Source: JAPLXD01 sp041662765 | Lineage (GTDB): Bacteria; Patescibacteriota; Minisyncoccia; Moranbacterales; UBA11712 | NCBI GenBank assembly: GCA_041662765.1 | Contig: JBAZRT010000026.1 | Span: 1 to 11,370 of the forward strand | DNA: 11,370 bases | Direction of reading: 5' to 3' | Notes under the pieces: generated by a model | What the model was told of the DNA's origin: nothing | Database searches by the model: none | The model's input: the letters and a program-made list of their open reading frames with translations, nothing else | Translations under genes and position numbers: made by a program | In this document: in pieces, positions 5,619 to 11,370 of the stretch | Numbering within the stretch: the stretch's first letter is position 1 | Layout of the letters: every line of letters begins with the position of its first letter

Positions 5619-6248
5619 ATGTACAAATCTCTTGAAGAAAAAATAAAAAAATGTTGTTCTTGCCAGTTGCGCGGTACATGCGCGCAGGTTGTTCCAGGCG
5701 ATGGGAGTCCCAAGGCCCAAATTTTGTTCATTGGCGAGGCGCCTGGCGCGGAAGAGGACAAACAAGGGTTGCCGTTCGTGGGGGCGGCGGGAAAGTTTTT
5801 AAACCAGATGCTTGAAACTATTGATCTCAAGAGAGAGGATGTGTTCATCGCCAATGTTCTCAAATGCCGTCCGCCGGGAAATCGCGATCCATTGCCGGAA
5901 GAGGTGGCAGCTTGCTGGCCCTGGCTTCTTGAGCAAATCAAAACGATCAAGCCGAAACTGATCGTCCTTCTCGGTCGGCACGCGATGGAAAGATTTCTGC
6001 CGAATCAGAAAATATCGAAAATTCATGGCACGGCGGTACGGCGCGAACTTGCCGGAGTCGGGAAACAAGTCTTTTATATACTCTATCACCCTGCGGCGGC
6101 GCTCTATCAAGGAAGCCTGCGGGAAGTTTTGATCGCTGATTTCAAGAAAATCCCGAAAGTTCTGAAAGCAATCGAGAAAGAAAAAAAGGAAGATGGCAAA
6201 AAGGAAAATAGGTTTGAAGAAGAAAAAAAACAGTCGGTGCTGTTTTGA
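5619..6248 (+). CDS. Family-4 uracil-DNA glycosylase (Fe-S)
   Basis: This enzyme removes uracil from DNA to start base-excision repair. The 209-aa protein has the family-4 signature: GEAPGAEED (39-47, uracil-site loop), NVLKCRPPGNRDP (79-91) and a C-terminal HPAA (157-160) motif. Cysteines for the [4Fe-4S] cluster are visible at C12/C13 and C15, C83 and C99. The catalytic core ends near residue 180. A highly charged tail of about 25 Lys/Glu-rich residues follows and finishes in QSVLF (205-209), which resembles the bacterial sliding-clamp-binding consensus. The start at 5619 lies 17 nt after the DHH gene and places C12 close to the N-terminus, as expected. It is the last gene of the infB run; a strong terminator follows. 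Confidence 0.93.
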   Translation: MYKSLEEKIKKCCSCQLRGTCAQVVPGDGSPKAQILFIGEAPGAEEDKQGLPFVGAAGKFLNQMLETIDLKREDVFIANVLKCRPPGNRDPLPEEVAACWPWLLEQIKTIKPKLIVLLGRHAMERFLPNQKISKIHGTAVRRELAGVGKQVFYILYHPAAALYQGSLREVLIADFKKIPKVLKAIEKEKKEDGKKENRFEEEKKQSVLF

Positions 6249-6274
6249 AAAAATAGTTCAATATTTGAAAGCAG

Positions 6275-6310
6275 AGCCGAACGTATTCGGCTTTTATTTT
6301 TTCTTTTTTT
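6275..6310 (+). terminator. Strong intrinsic terminator of the infB-udg operon
   Basis: The 7-bp stem AGCCGAA (6275-6281) pairs with TTCGGCT (6286-6292) around loop CGTA. A long T-rich run follows (6291-6310, broken only by single A and C bases). It starts 27 nt after the glycosylase stop. Confidence 0.92.
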
Positions 6311-6311
6311 A

Positions 6312-6340
6312 TTGACCTCAAGCCTCTTTGGTGGTAATTT
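6312..6340 (+). promoter_or_regulatory. Probable promoter of the tRNA-Cys/Leu transcript
   Basis: TTGACC (6312-6317, five of six to the consensus) and TAATTT (6335-6340) are 17 bp apart. The predicted start near 6347 lies about 15 nt before tRNA-Cys. The location directly after a strong terminator supports it. The -10 box is weak. Confidence 0.5.
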
Positions 6341-6361
6341 TTATATCAGTTGAAAGGCTAT

Positions 6362-6432
6362 GGTCCGGTGGCCGAGTGGTTAGGCAAAGGTCTGCAAAAC
6401 CTTGTACAGCGGTTCAAATCCGCTCCGGACCT
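6362..6432 (+). tRNA. tRNA-Cys (anticodon GCA)
   Basis: The acceptor GGTCCGG 6362-6368 pairs with CCGGACC 6425-6431, and U73 (6432) is the cysteine identity discriminator. The anticodon stem AAGGT/ACCTT encloses CTGCAAA with GCA at 6394-6396. The T stem is followed by the TTCAAAT loop. CCA is not encoded. tRNA-Leu begins 11 nt later. Confidence 0.95.
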
Positions 6433-6443
6433 CAATTTTTTTT

Positions 6444-6526
6444 GCCCAGGTGGTGGAATGGCATACACGAGGGACTTAAAATCCCTTGGGAGCAATCCCT
6501 TGCGAGTTCGAGTCTCGCCCTGGGTA
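6444..6526 (+). tRNA. tRNA-Leu (anticodon TAA)
   Basis: This is a class II tRNA. The acceptor GCCCAGG 6444-6450 pairs with CCTGGGT 6519-6525, so the terminal pair is G1-U72 rather than G-C. A73 is at 6526. The anticodon stem AGGGA/TCCCT encloses CTTAAAA with TAA at 6477-6479. The variable arm forms GGGA/TCCC around GCAA, and the T stem is GCGAG/CTCGC with TTCGAGT. CCA is not encoded. A protein gene starts 13 nt after it with no terminator between. Confidence 0.94.
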
Positions 6527-6539
6527 CGTTTTACTTTTT

Positions 6540-7235
6540 ATGCTTCACGAAAAAAGAAAAAATTTGATTGTTACTGCCGATGATTTTGGAAAAAGCGAAT
6601 TGGCAAATCGGAATATCTTAAAGCTGGCGAAATTGGGCAAGCTCGATCGGATTTCCATCATGAGTGATGGAAATTTTGCGGCGGAGGAAATTGAAGATCT
6701 GATTGCGACTGGAGTGAAGCTGGATATCCACTTCGAACTTGGGTGGCAGAAAAAAAGAAGAGGGAAGATGAGAGACAATACGGCGCGGCAAGGAATTGTT
6801 TTTTTGATGAATCATTTTCGCGCTGGCCAGGAGAAAAAAATCCATGAAGAATGGGAAGAGCAGATCGAAAAATTTCGCGAGAACGTCGGCCGAAATCCGG
6901 ACGGTATCAATTCGCATGAGTATGTCCATCTTTTTCCTCAGTATTTCAAAATTGCGATTGGCCTTTCGAATCAATTCAAAATTTCTTTTATTCGTTTTGG
7001 AAAAAAGGGATTTCGAGGAAAAATGAACTTGGCGCATCTGGTTTTGGACAATCTTCGCCGATGGAATAAAAAATATTTTCTTGAATCGAAATTGGATTCC
7101 TCTGATTTTTTTTCGAGCCTTGATTGGATCGGAAATATGAATGAATTTTTGAAAAATATTCCGGAAGGGAAAACTGAGATTGCCTGCCATCCGGAAAGAG
7201 AAGAGGAGTTTGAATTTATTGAAAAATATTTCTAA
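6540..7235 (+). CDS. ChbG/YdjC-like carbohydrate deacetylase
   Basis: This 231-aa protein is of the YdjC/ChbG/HpnK family, metal-dependent deacetylases acting on N-acetylated sugars such as diacetylchitobiose. Family landmarks are TADDFG at 12-17 (metal-binding Asp), an LDIHFEL strand with H64 (family LGIHL), SHEYVHLFP at 125-133 with H126 and H130, and a C-terminal EIACHPE. The usual D-S-H-x-H-x-H signature reads N-S-H-E-Y-V-H here, so the leading Asp and the middle His are replaced. At 231 aa it is slightly shorter than typical members (about 240-290). The frame is open back into tRNA-Leu, but the ATG at 6540, 13 nt after the tRNA, is the first sensible start. There is no Shine-Dalgarno site. 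ZIP follows after 5 nt. Sugar substrate unknown; activity is plausible but not certain. Confidence 0.8.
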   Translation: MLHEKRKNLIVTADDFGKSELANRNILKLAKLGKLDRISIMSDGNFAAEEIEDLIATGVKLDIHFELGWQKKRRGKMRDNTARQGIVFLMNHFRAGQEKKIHEEWEEQIEKFRENVGRNPDGINSHEYVHLFPQYFKIAIGLSNQFKISFIRFGKKGFRGKMNLAHLVLDNLRRWNKKYFLESKLDSSDFFSSLDWIGNMNEFLKNIPEGKTEIACHPEREEEFEFIEKYF

Positions 7236-7240
7236 AAAAT

Positions 7241-7966
7241 ATGGAGGCGATACTTCTTTCAATAGCAACTTTTGTTTCCACTTATTTCGGCGGACTTTTG
7301 GCGGTGAAATTGAAAAAAAAGTTGCATCTTATCATGGGGTTCACGGCCGGCGTCATTTTGGGGGTGGTTTTTTTTGAGATCTTTCCTGAGATCATTGAAC
7401 AAGTCAAAAAACATGATTTAGCGCCAACAGGGATCATGGTAGCGCTGCTCGCCGGTTTTCTCATTTTTCATATTCTCGAAAAGGCTATTCTCATTCACCA
7501 CGCGCACGAAGGGGATTATGCCGAACATGTTCATCCTCAAGTTGGAATTCTGTCAGCGCTCGCGCTCATCGGTCACAGTTTTTTGGATGGCTTTGGAATC
7601 GGGCTTGGCTTTCAGATCAGTCCGGCGGTCGGTATCTTGGTTGCCATCGCGGTAATATCCCACGATTTTACGGATGGGATGAACACCATTACGCTGATGT
7701 TGTCGCACGAAAACAGCCTCAAGAGAGCGAAGATTTTTCTTCTTTTTGATGCATTGGCGCCGATGCTCGGAGTGCTGGCCACTTTGTTTTTCAAAATTCC
7801 ACCGTCATTTCTGGTCTTATATCTCGGCTTTTTTGCCGGCTTTTTGCTTTATATCGGAGCAAGCGACATTTTGCCGCAGGCACACAGCAAAAAAAGCTCA
7901 TATCAATTGATGAGCCTTACGATTCTGGGGGTCCTCTTTATTTTTGTTATTTCGCGATTTACGTAG
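7241..7966 (+). CDS. ZIP family divalent-metal transporter
   Basis: This 241-aa inner-membrane protein of the ZIP family (GufA/ZupT-like, COG0428) probably imports Zn2+ or related divalent metals into the cytoplasm. About eight hydrophobic helices are visible. The binuclear metal-site helices carry HSFLDG (H112, D116) and HDFTDG (H141, D145), in place of the more common HNxxDG and HExPEG. Between the third and fourth helices lies a histidine-rich loop (H86, H87, H89, H96, H98), typical of metal sensing or capture. The ATG at 7241 is 5 nt after the ChbG-like stop, so it is co-transcribed with that gene and probably with the tRNAs upstream. It converges on gpmI with only 9 nt between stops, and I see no terminator hairpin there. 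Confidence 0.92.
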   Translation: MEAILLSIATFVSTYFGGLLAVKLKKKLHLIMGFTAGVILGVVFFEIFPEIIEQVKKHDLAPTGIMVALLAGFLIFHILEKAILIHHAHEGDYAEHVHPQVGILSALALIGHSFLDGFGIGLGFQISPAVGILVAIAVISHDFTDGMNTITLMLSHENSLKRAKIFLLFDALAPMLGVLATLFFKIPPSFLVLYLGFFAGFLLYIGASDILPQAHSKKSSYQLMSLTILGVLFIFVISRFT

Positions 7967-7975
7967 AGCGGGAAA

Positions 7976-9547
7976 TCATATCAGCACTTCCATCAGATTT
8001 TGACCAGTCATCTCTGGCGGAATGGTAATATTCATTACGGAGAGGATAGTCGGTGCAACGTCGCTCAAAATTCCACTGGTATTGCTTGTCGCGTTGATGA
8101 TCTGCGACTCGTTTTTTTGCCGTTGATTTGTGGCGTTCAGATACCAAAAAGGAACAGGGAAAGAGGAATGTTCTGTGTCGATCTCCTCGGTTCGAGGATT
8201 GACGATCTCCTCGGCGTTTCCATGATCGGCGGTGATGAAAATATGCCCCCCGATCTTCAAAATTTCAGGAATAATCTTTCCAAGACATCCGTCAACTGCT
8301 TCGACGGCGGATATGGATGCTTTCAAATTTCCCGTGTGTCCCACCATATCGGCATTGGCGAAATTGATCAGCGTGAAACCGTATTTTCCTTTCCCCAATT
8401 CATCCAGTATTTTTTCTTCAATTATGAAAGCGCTCATTTCAGGAACTTTGTCATAGGTTGATACGGATTGGGATGGGACAAGAACATGCTCTTCTCCCGG
8501 AAAAGGTTCTTCGCGTCCGCCGTTGAAAAAATAGGTGACGTGGGCGTATTTTTCCGTTTCGGCAATGCGCAGCTGGTTGATATTATTCTGGCTCAGAACT
8601 TCGCCGAGGCAATTTTTGATACCCTGAGGTTCGAAAGCGACCCGGACAGGCAAGTTGTCCTCATATTTTGTCATTGTAACAAATTCAACATCGGGAAAAT
8701 ATTTTTTTCTCTCAAATTTTGAAAAAGTTGGAAGAGTGAAGGCCTTTGTAATCTGGCGCGCCCGATCCTCGCGGAAATTGAAGAAAATAATGGAATCTTT
8801 TTCTTCAATTAGATGGATTCCTCCTTTTTCATCTTCAATCACAATCGGCTCGACAAATTCATCGGTGATATTTTGATCGTATGATTTTTGAAGCGCGGCC
8901 TGGGCATTTTTTTCTCTTTGACCTACTCCTTCGGTGAGAAGAAGGTATGCTTTTTCGGTTCGATTCCAATTCTCATTTCTGTCCATCGCAAAATATCTTC
9001 CTGAGAGCGAGGCGATATGGATTGCGGGATAATCCTTAAGCCGTTCTTCGATGTCGAGAAGGACTTTTATGCCGGATTGGGAAGGCGAGTCGCGTCCGTC
9101 GGTGAAAAGATGGAGATAAACTTTTTCAAGGCCGCTGTTTTTGGAAAATTCAAGAAGGGCATATAAATGCTCGAGAGAACTGTGAACGCCGCCGTTGGAA
9201 GCGAGTCCCATTATGTGCAGGGCACCCTTGTTTTTTTTGACATTTTCGGCAGCGGCGAGAAAACTTTCATTCGTGAAAAAACCTCCATCTTGAATAGAGA
9301 GGGTGATGCGCGGAAGACTTTGGTATATGACACGGCCGGCACCCAAAGTGAGGTGTCCCACCTCGGAATTTCCCACCTCGCCCCATGGCAAGCCCACAGA
9401 AATTCCCGAAGCCTGAAGCAGGGTTTGGGGATAATTGCGCACGAGCTTGTCCACGGTAGGTGTGTTTGCCTGCGCTATGGCGTTTCCCTCAAGATTTGGA
9501 TTTTCTCCCCATCCGTCTAGGATGATCAAATATACGGGATTTCTCAT
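7976..9547 (-). CDS. gpmI: 2,3-bisphosphoglycerate-independent phosphoglycerate mutase
   Basis: This cofactor-independent mutase interconverts 3- and 2-phosphoglycerate in glycolysis, using two metal ions and a phosphoserine intermediate. The 523-aa protein matches the usual length of about 510. It begins YLIILDGWG (metal Asp D11). The catalytic serine is S61 in VGNSEVGH, followed by SNGGVHSSLEHL (H122) and LFTDGRDSPSQSG (R152, D153). The phosphatase half carries ADHGNAE (D441, H442) and EHSSFPVPF (H460), so all the main metal ligands appear to be kept. A loop of about 15 residues rich in Asn/Gln near 470-490 is longer than usual. The ATG at 9547 lies at or next to the predicted transcription start of a minus-strand promoter, so the mRNA may be leaderless. 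Confidence 0.97.
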   Translation of the reverse strand: MRNPVYLIILDGWGENPNLEGNAIAQANTPTVDKLVRNYPQTLLQASGISVGLPWGEVGNSEVGHLTLGAGRVIYQSLPRITLSIQDGGFFTNESFLAAAENVKKNKGALHIMGLASNGGVHSSLEHLYALLEFSKNSGLEKVYLHLFTDGRDSPSQSGIKVLLDIEERLKDYPAIHIASLSGRYFAMDRNENWNRTEKAYLLLTEGVGQREKNAQAALQKSYDQNITDEFVEPIVIEDEKGGIHLIEEKDSIIFFNFREDRARQITKAFTLPTFSKFERKKYFPDVEFVTMTKYEDNLPVRVAFEPQGIKNCLGEVLSQNNINQLRIAETEKYAHVTYFFNGGREEPFPGEEHVLVPSQSVSTYDKVPEMSAFIIEEKILDELGKGKYGFTLINFANADMVGHTGNLKASISAVEAVDGCLGKIIPEILKIGGHIFITADHGNAEEIVNPRTEEIDTEHSSFPVPFWYLNATNQRQKNESQIINATSNTSGILSDVAPTILSVMNITIPPEMTGQNLMEVLI

Positions 9548-9554
9548 ATATGAA

Positions 9555-9584
9555 ATTTTATCACATTTTGTACCTCTTTGACAA
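9555..9584 (-). promoter_or_regulatory. Predicted gpmI promoter, leaderless
   Basis: Read on the minus strand, TTGTCA (plus 9579-9584) and TAAAAT (plus 9555-9560) are 18 bp apart, each five of six to the consensus. Transcription would begin near 9548, next to the gpmI ATG at 9547. Its -35 box overlaps that of the plus-strand promoter. Confidence 0.55.
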
Positions 9585-9606
9585 AAAAGTTGAAATGATA
9601 TAATAT
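9578..9606 (+). promoter_or_regulatory. Strong sigma70-type promoter for rny
   Basis: A perfect TTGACA (9578-9583) is followed after 17 bp by TAATAT (9601-9606), or after 15 bp by a perfect TATAAT (9599-9604). The predicted start near 9612 leaves a leader of about 120 nt before rny. It is the best promoter match in the window. Confidence 0.7.
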
Positions 9607-9637
9607 TAATTTCGGTAATATATTAATTATGCTTCAG

Positions 9638-9712
9638 TTGATAACGGGAAAAAAGTATCAAGTATCATATATAAAGTATAAAGTATTTGAGATGATTTCG
9701 AATTGTTATCAA
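9638..9712 (+). repeat. AGTAT heptamer array in the rny leader, enclosed by an inverted repeat
   Basis: AGTAT recurs at 9654, 9661, 9675 and 9682. These fall on an exact 7-bp grid with one degenerate unit at 9668. The array is flanked by TTGATAAC (9638-9645) and its perfect complement GTTATCAA (9705-9712), which could pair across it in RNA. No convincing gene lies in this leader; a 64-codon open frame from 9629 runs into rny and resembles nothing. Confidence 0.6.
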
Positions 9713-9731
9713 ATGAATAGCTTGCAAAAAA

Positions 9732-11264
9732 ATGGAATTCAGTTTCGGACTTCTTTCGATTGGAATTTTGGCTTTGGCAGCCGGCTCGGTCTTGGGGTAT
9801 CTCGCCCGCCAGTCAATTGCTAAAAAGCAACTTGGGACAGCAGAGGGAAAAATAAACAAAATGACGCAGGAAGCCGAGGAAAAAGCTCGGACGGTTTTGC
9901 TTGAGGCAAAAAACAAAGCGGTTGAGGTTTTGGACGACGTCAAAAAAGATGAGAAAAAAAGACAGGAGCAAATTTTCCGGAGTGAGAAAAGACTCGAGAC
10001 TCGTGAAGAAAATCTGGATCGGAAAATGGACGAATTGGAAAAAGAAAAAAGAAATTTGATCAGCAAAGCGGACGAGATAAAGAGAATCAGGAAAGAAACC
10101 GATGTTGCGCGGCAAGAGGAGCTGAAGCGTCTTGAAAAAATTGCCGGTCTTTCAAAAGAAGAAGCCAAAAAAATTCTTCTTCAATTGGCTGAAGAACAGA
10201 ACCGCGAAATTTTGGCGGCGAGAATCAAAAAACTGGAAAAAGACGGGCAAGATGAACTTGAGAAAAAAGCCCGCAACATCATGACGCTTGCGATGCAAAG
10301 ATATGCGGGAAGCCATTCGGCAGAAACCACAACTTCCACAGTTTCCATTCCATCGGACGAGCTCAAGGGAAGGATCATCGGCCGTGAAGGAAGGAACATC
10401 AAAACATTGGAGCGCCTCACTGGAATCGAAGTGATAGTCGATGATACTCCCGAAGCGATTGTTCTTTCCGGATTCAATCCGGTGCGACGGGAGATCGCCC
10501 GCATCGCTCTTGAAAAATTGCTCTCGGACGGAAGAATTCATCCGACTCGCATTGAAGAAGCGGTCAATTTTGCCAAAACAGAAGTGAACAACAAGATGAA
10601 AGAGGCGGGTGAAGCGGCGGTGTATGACGTGGGCGTGGCGGGACTTGATCCCAAAATAGTCCAGCTTATCGGACGGCTCCGTTTCCGTACAAGCTATGGA
10701 CAGAACGTTCTTTTGCATTCGCTTGAAGTGGCCCATCTTTCCGGAGCTCTTGCGGCGGAATTGGGGGCAAATGTGAGTCTTGCAAAAAAGGCCGGCCTTT
10801 TGCATGATATTGGAAAAGCGATCGATCATGAAGTGCAGGGAACTCATATTGAGATCGGTATCAGCATTCTCAAAAAATTTGGGATCGGACAGGATGTTAT
10901 TGATGCCATGAAGTCTCACCACGAAGATTATCCTTTCGAAAGCAATGAAGGAATGATCATCGCGGCGGCTGATGCGCTTTCCGCTTCTCGTCCGGGAGCG
11001 AGAAAAGATACGCTCGAAGATTATCTCAAGCGGCTCACCGAACTGGAAAAAGTTGCTGAGTCTTTTCCGGAAGTGGAAAAGACCTATGCTATTCAAGCCG
11101 GTCGCGAGATTCGCGTTTTTGTGAAACCGGATAAAGTCGATGATCTGGGCGCGGTCAAATTGGCAAGGTCCATCGCGGACAAAATTGAGCAAGAACTCAA
11201 ATATCCGGGAGAAATCAAAGTGAATGTTCTGCGCGAAACAAGGGCGGTTGAAGTGGCGAGATAG
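9732..11264 (+). CDS. rny: Ribonuclease Y
   Basis: RNase Y is a membrane-anchored endoribonuclease that initiates mRNA decay and processing in many bacteria lacking RNase E. The 510-aa protein is of normal length (about 520) with the full order of parts. An N-terminal transmembrane helix (about 5-26) leads into a long Lys/Glu-rich coiled coil (about 30-185). A KH RNA-binding domain follows, with GRIIGREGRNIKTLE at 213-227, and then an HD domain containing HSLEVAH (H329, H335), LLHDIGKA (H358, D359) and SHHEDYPFE. AADALSASRPGAR is the conserved family stretch after the HD core, and a C-terminal domain completes the protein. The ATG at 9732 puts the membrane helix right at the N-terminus. There is no Shine-Dalgarno site. 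A strong promoter lies about 120 nt upstream. Confidence 0.98.
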   Translation: MEFSFGLLSIGILALAAGSVLGYLARQSIAKKQLGTAEGKINKMTQEAEEKARTVLLEAKNKAVEVLDDVKKDEKKRQEQIFRSEKRLETREENLDRKMDELEKEKRNLISKADEIKRIRKETDVARQEELKRLEKIAGLSKEEAKKILLQLAEEQNREILAARIKKLEKDGQDELEKKARNIMTLAMQRYAGSHSAETTTSTVSIPSDELKGRIIGREGRNIKTLERLTGIEVIVDDTPEAIVLSGFNPVRREIARIALEKLLSDGRIHPTRIEEAVNFAKTEVNNKMKEAGEAAVYDVGVAGLDPKIVQLIGRLRFRTSYGQNVLLHSLEVAHLSGALAAELGANVSLAKKAGLLHDIGKAIDHEVQGTHIEIGISILKKFGIGQDVIDAMKSHHEDYPFESNEGMIIAAADALSASRPGARKDTLEDYLKRLTELEKVAESFPEVEKTYAIQAGREIRVFVKPDKVDDLGAVKLARSIADKIEQELKYPGEIKVNVLRETRAVEVAR

Positions 11265-11272
11265 AATTGTGT

Positions 11273-11301
11273 TTGCGCGAAAAAATCAAAAGTACTAAAA
11301 T
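11273..11301 (+). promoter_or_regulatory. Candidate promoter for the gene at 11353
   Basis: TTGCGC (11273-11278, four of six) and TAAAAT (11296-11301, five of six) are separated by 17 bp in the gap after rny. The predicted start near 11308 gives a leader of about 45 nt. No terminator hairpin is visible after rny, so read-through is also possible. Confidence 0.35.
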
Positions 11302-11352
11302 ATATTTAGCTTTATACAAGGGTAAAAAGTAATCTAGAAGGCGGGGTGAATT

Positions 11353-11370
11353 ATGGCAACAGACATCAAC
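11353..11370 (+). CDS. Start of an unidentified gene, cut by the window edge
   Basis: Only six codons are present (MATDIN), too few to name the protein. It has the only Shine-Dalgarno-like stretch noticed in the window: AAGGCGGGGTG at 11338-11348, about 4 nt before the ATG. The upstream 88 bases hold a candidate promoter and otherwise AT-rich sequence. Confidence 0.6.

Noticed and set aside
6328..6583. Two overlapping short plus-strand open frames across tRNA-Cys and tRNA-Leu
   Set aside because: Both are read-through of well-folded tRNA genes and contain no recognisable protein sequence.
7964..7980. A bidirectional terminator between the ZIP gene and gpmI
   Set aside because: Only 9 bases separate the stops and no stable stem with a T-tract can be drawn.
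9629..9823. A 64-codon leader peptide upstream of rny
   Set aside because: It crosses the heptamer array and overlaps the rny start by 92 bases. There is no Shine-Dalgarno site or recognisable content.
10152..11192. A 346-codon open frame on the minus strand opposite rny
   Set aside because: It lies wholly inside the KH and HD parts of RNase Y, and its translation resembles no protein family.

Overview
The window looks like a piece of a small, streamlined bacterial genome, most likely a member of the Candidate Phyla Radiation (Patescibacteria). This placement is inferred from gene content and style. Genes are tightly packed with ATGA overlaps and gaps of a few bases, and Shine-Dalgarno sequences are almost absent. 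IF2 is very short (593 aa). There is a DUF4446 protein, and none of the tRNA genes encodes CCA. TGA is an ordinary stop codon (HD protein, rbfA, UDG, gpmI), which argues against the code-25 lineages (Gracilibacteria/Absconditabacteria).

Layout. (1) Positions 1-1466: a GC-rich hairpin, tRNA-Pro(CGG), an HD-domain phosphohydrolase, and a 98-aa protein of unknown function that overlaps it by ATGA. (2) Positions 1467-1891: a tRNA cluster of Ala(CGC), a broken 5' tRNA copy carrying a 32-bp palindrome, Val(CAC) and Ser(CGA), closed by a terminator. (3) Positions 1931-6310: a run of DUF4446 gene, infB, rbfA, an NrnA-like DHH phosphoesterase gene and a family-4 uracil-DNA glycosylase gene, ending in a strong terminator. 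It links translation initiation, 30S maturation, small-RNA/nucleotide turnover and DNA repair. (4) Positions 6312-7966: a promoter, tRNA-Cys(GCA), tRNA-Leu(UAA), a ChbG/YdjC-like deacetylase gene and a ZIP metal transporter gene. (5) Positions 7976-9547, minus strand: gpmI (glycolysis), convergent with the ZIP gene. (6) Positions 9548-11264: a divergent promoter region and rny (RNase Y). (7) At 11353 a further gene begins, of which only six codons are visible.

Most genes are housekeeping, and I see no undescribed defence or mobile system. The less ordinary signals lie mainly between the genes. Three intergenic gaps carry AT-rich arrays with an exact 7-bp period. A tRNA-Val-like fragment is split by a compound palindrome. 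Two protein genes begin 9 and 13 nt after a tRNA, so tRNA 3' processing probably makes their mRNA 5' ends. The gpmI and rny promoters appear to share overlapping -35 boxes, with gpmI predicted leaderless. The uracil-DNA glycosylase ends in a sliding-clamp-like QSVLF motif.
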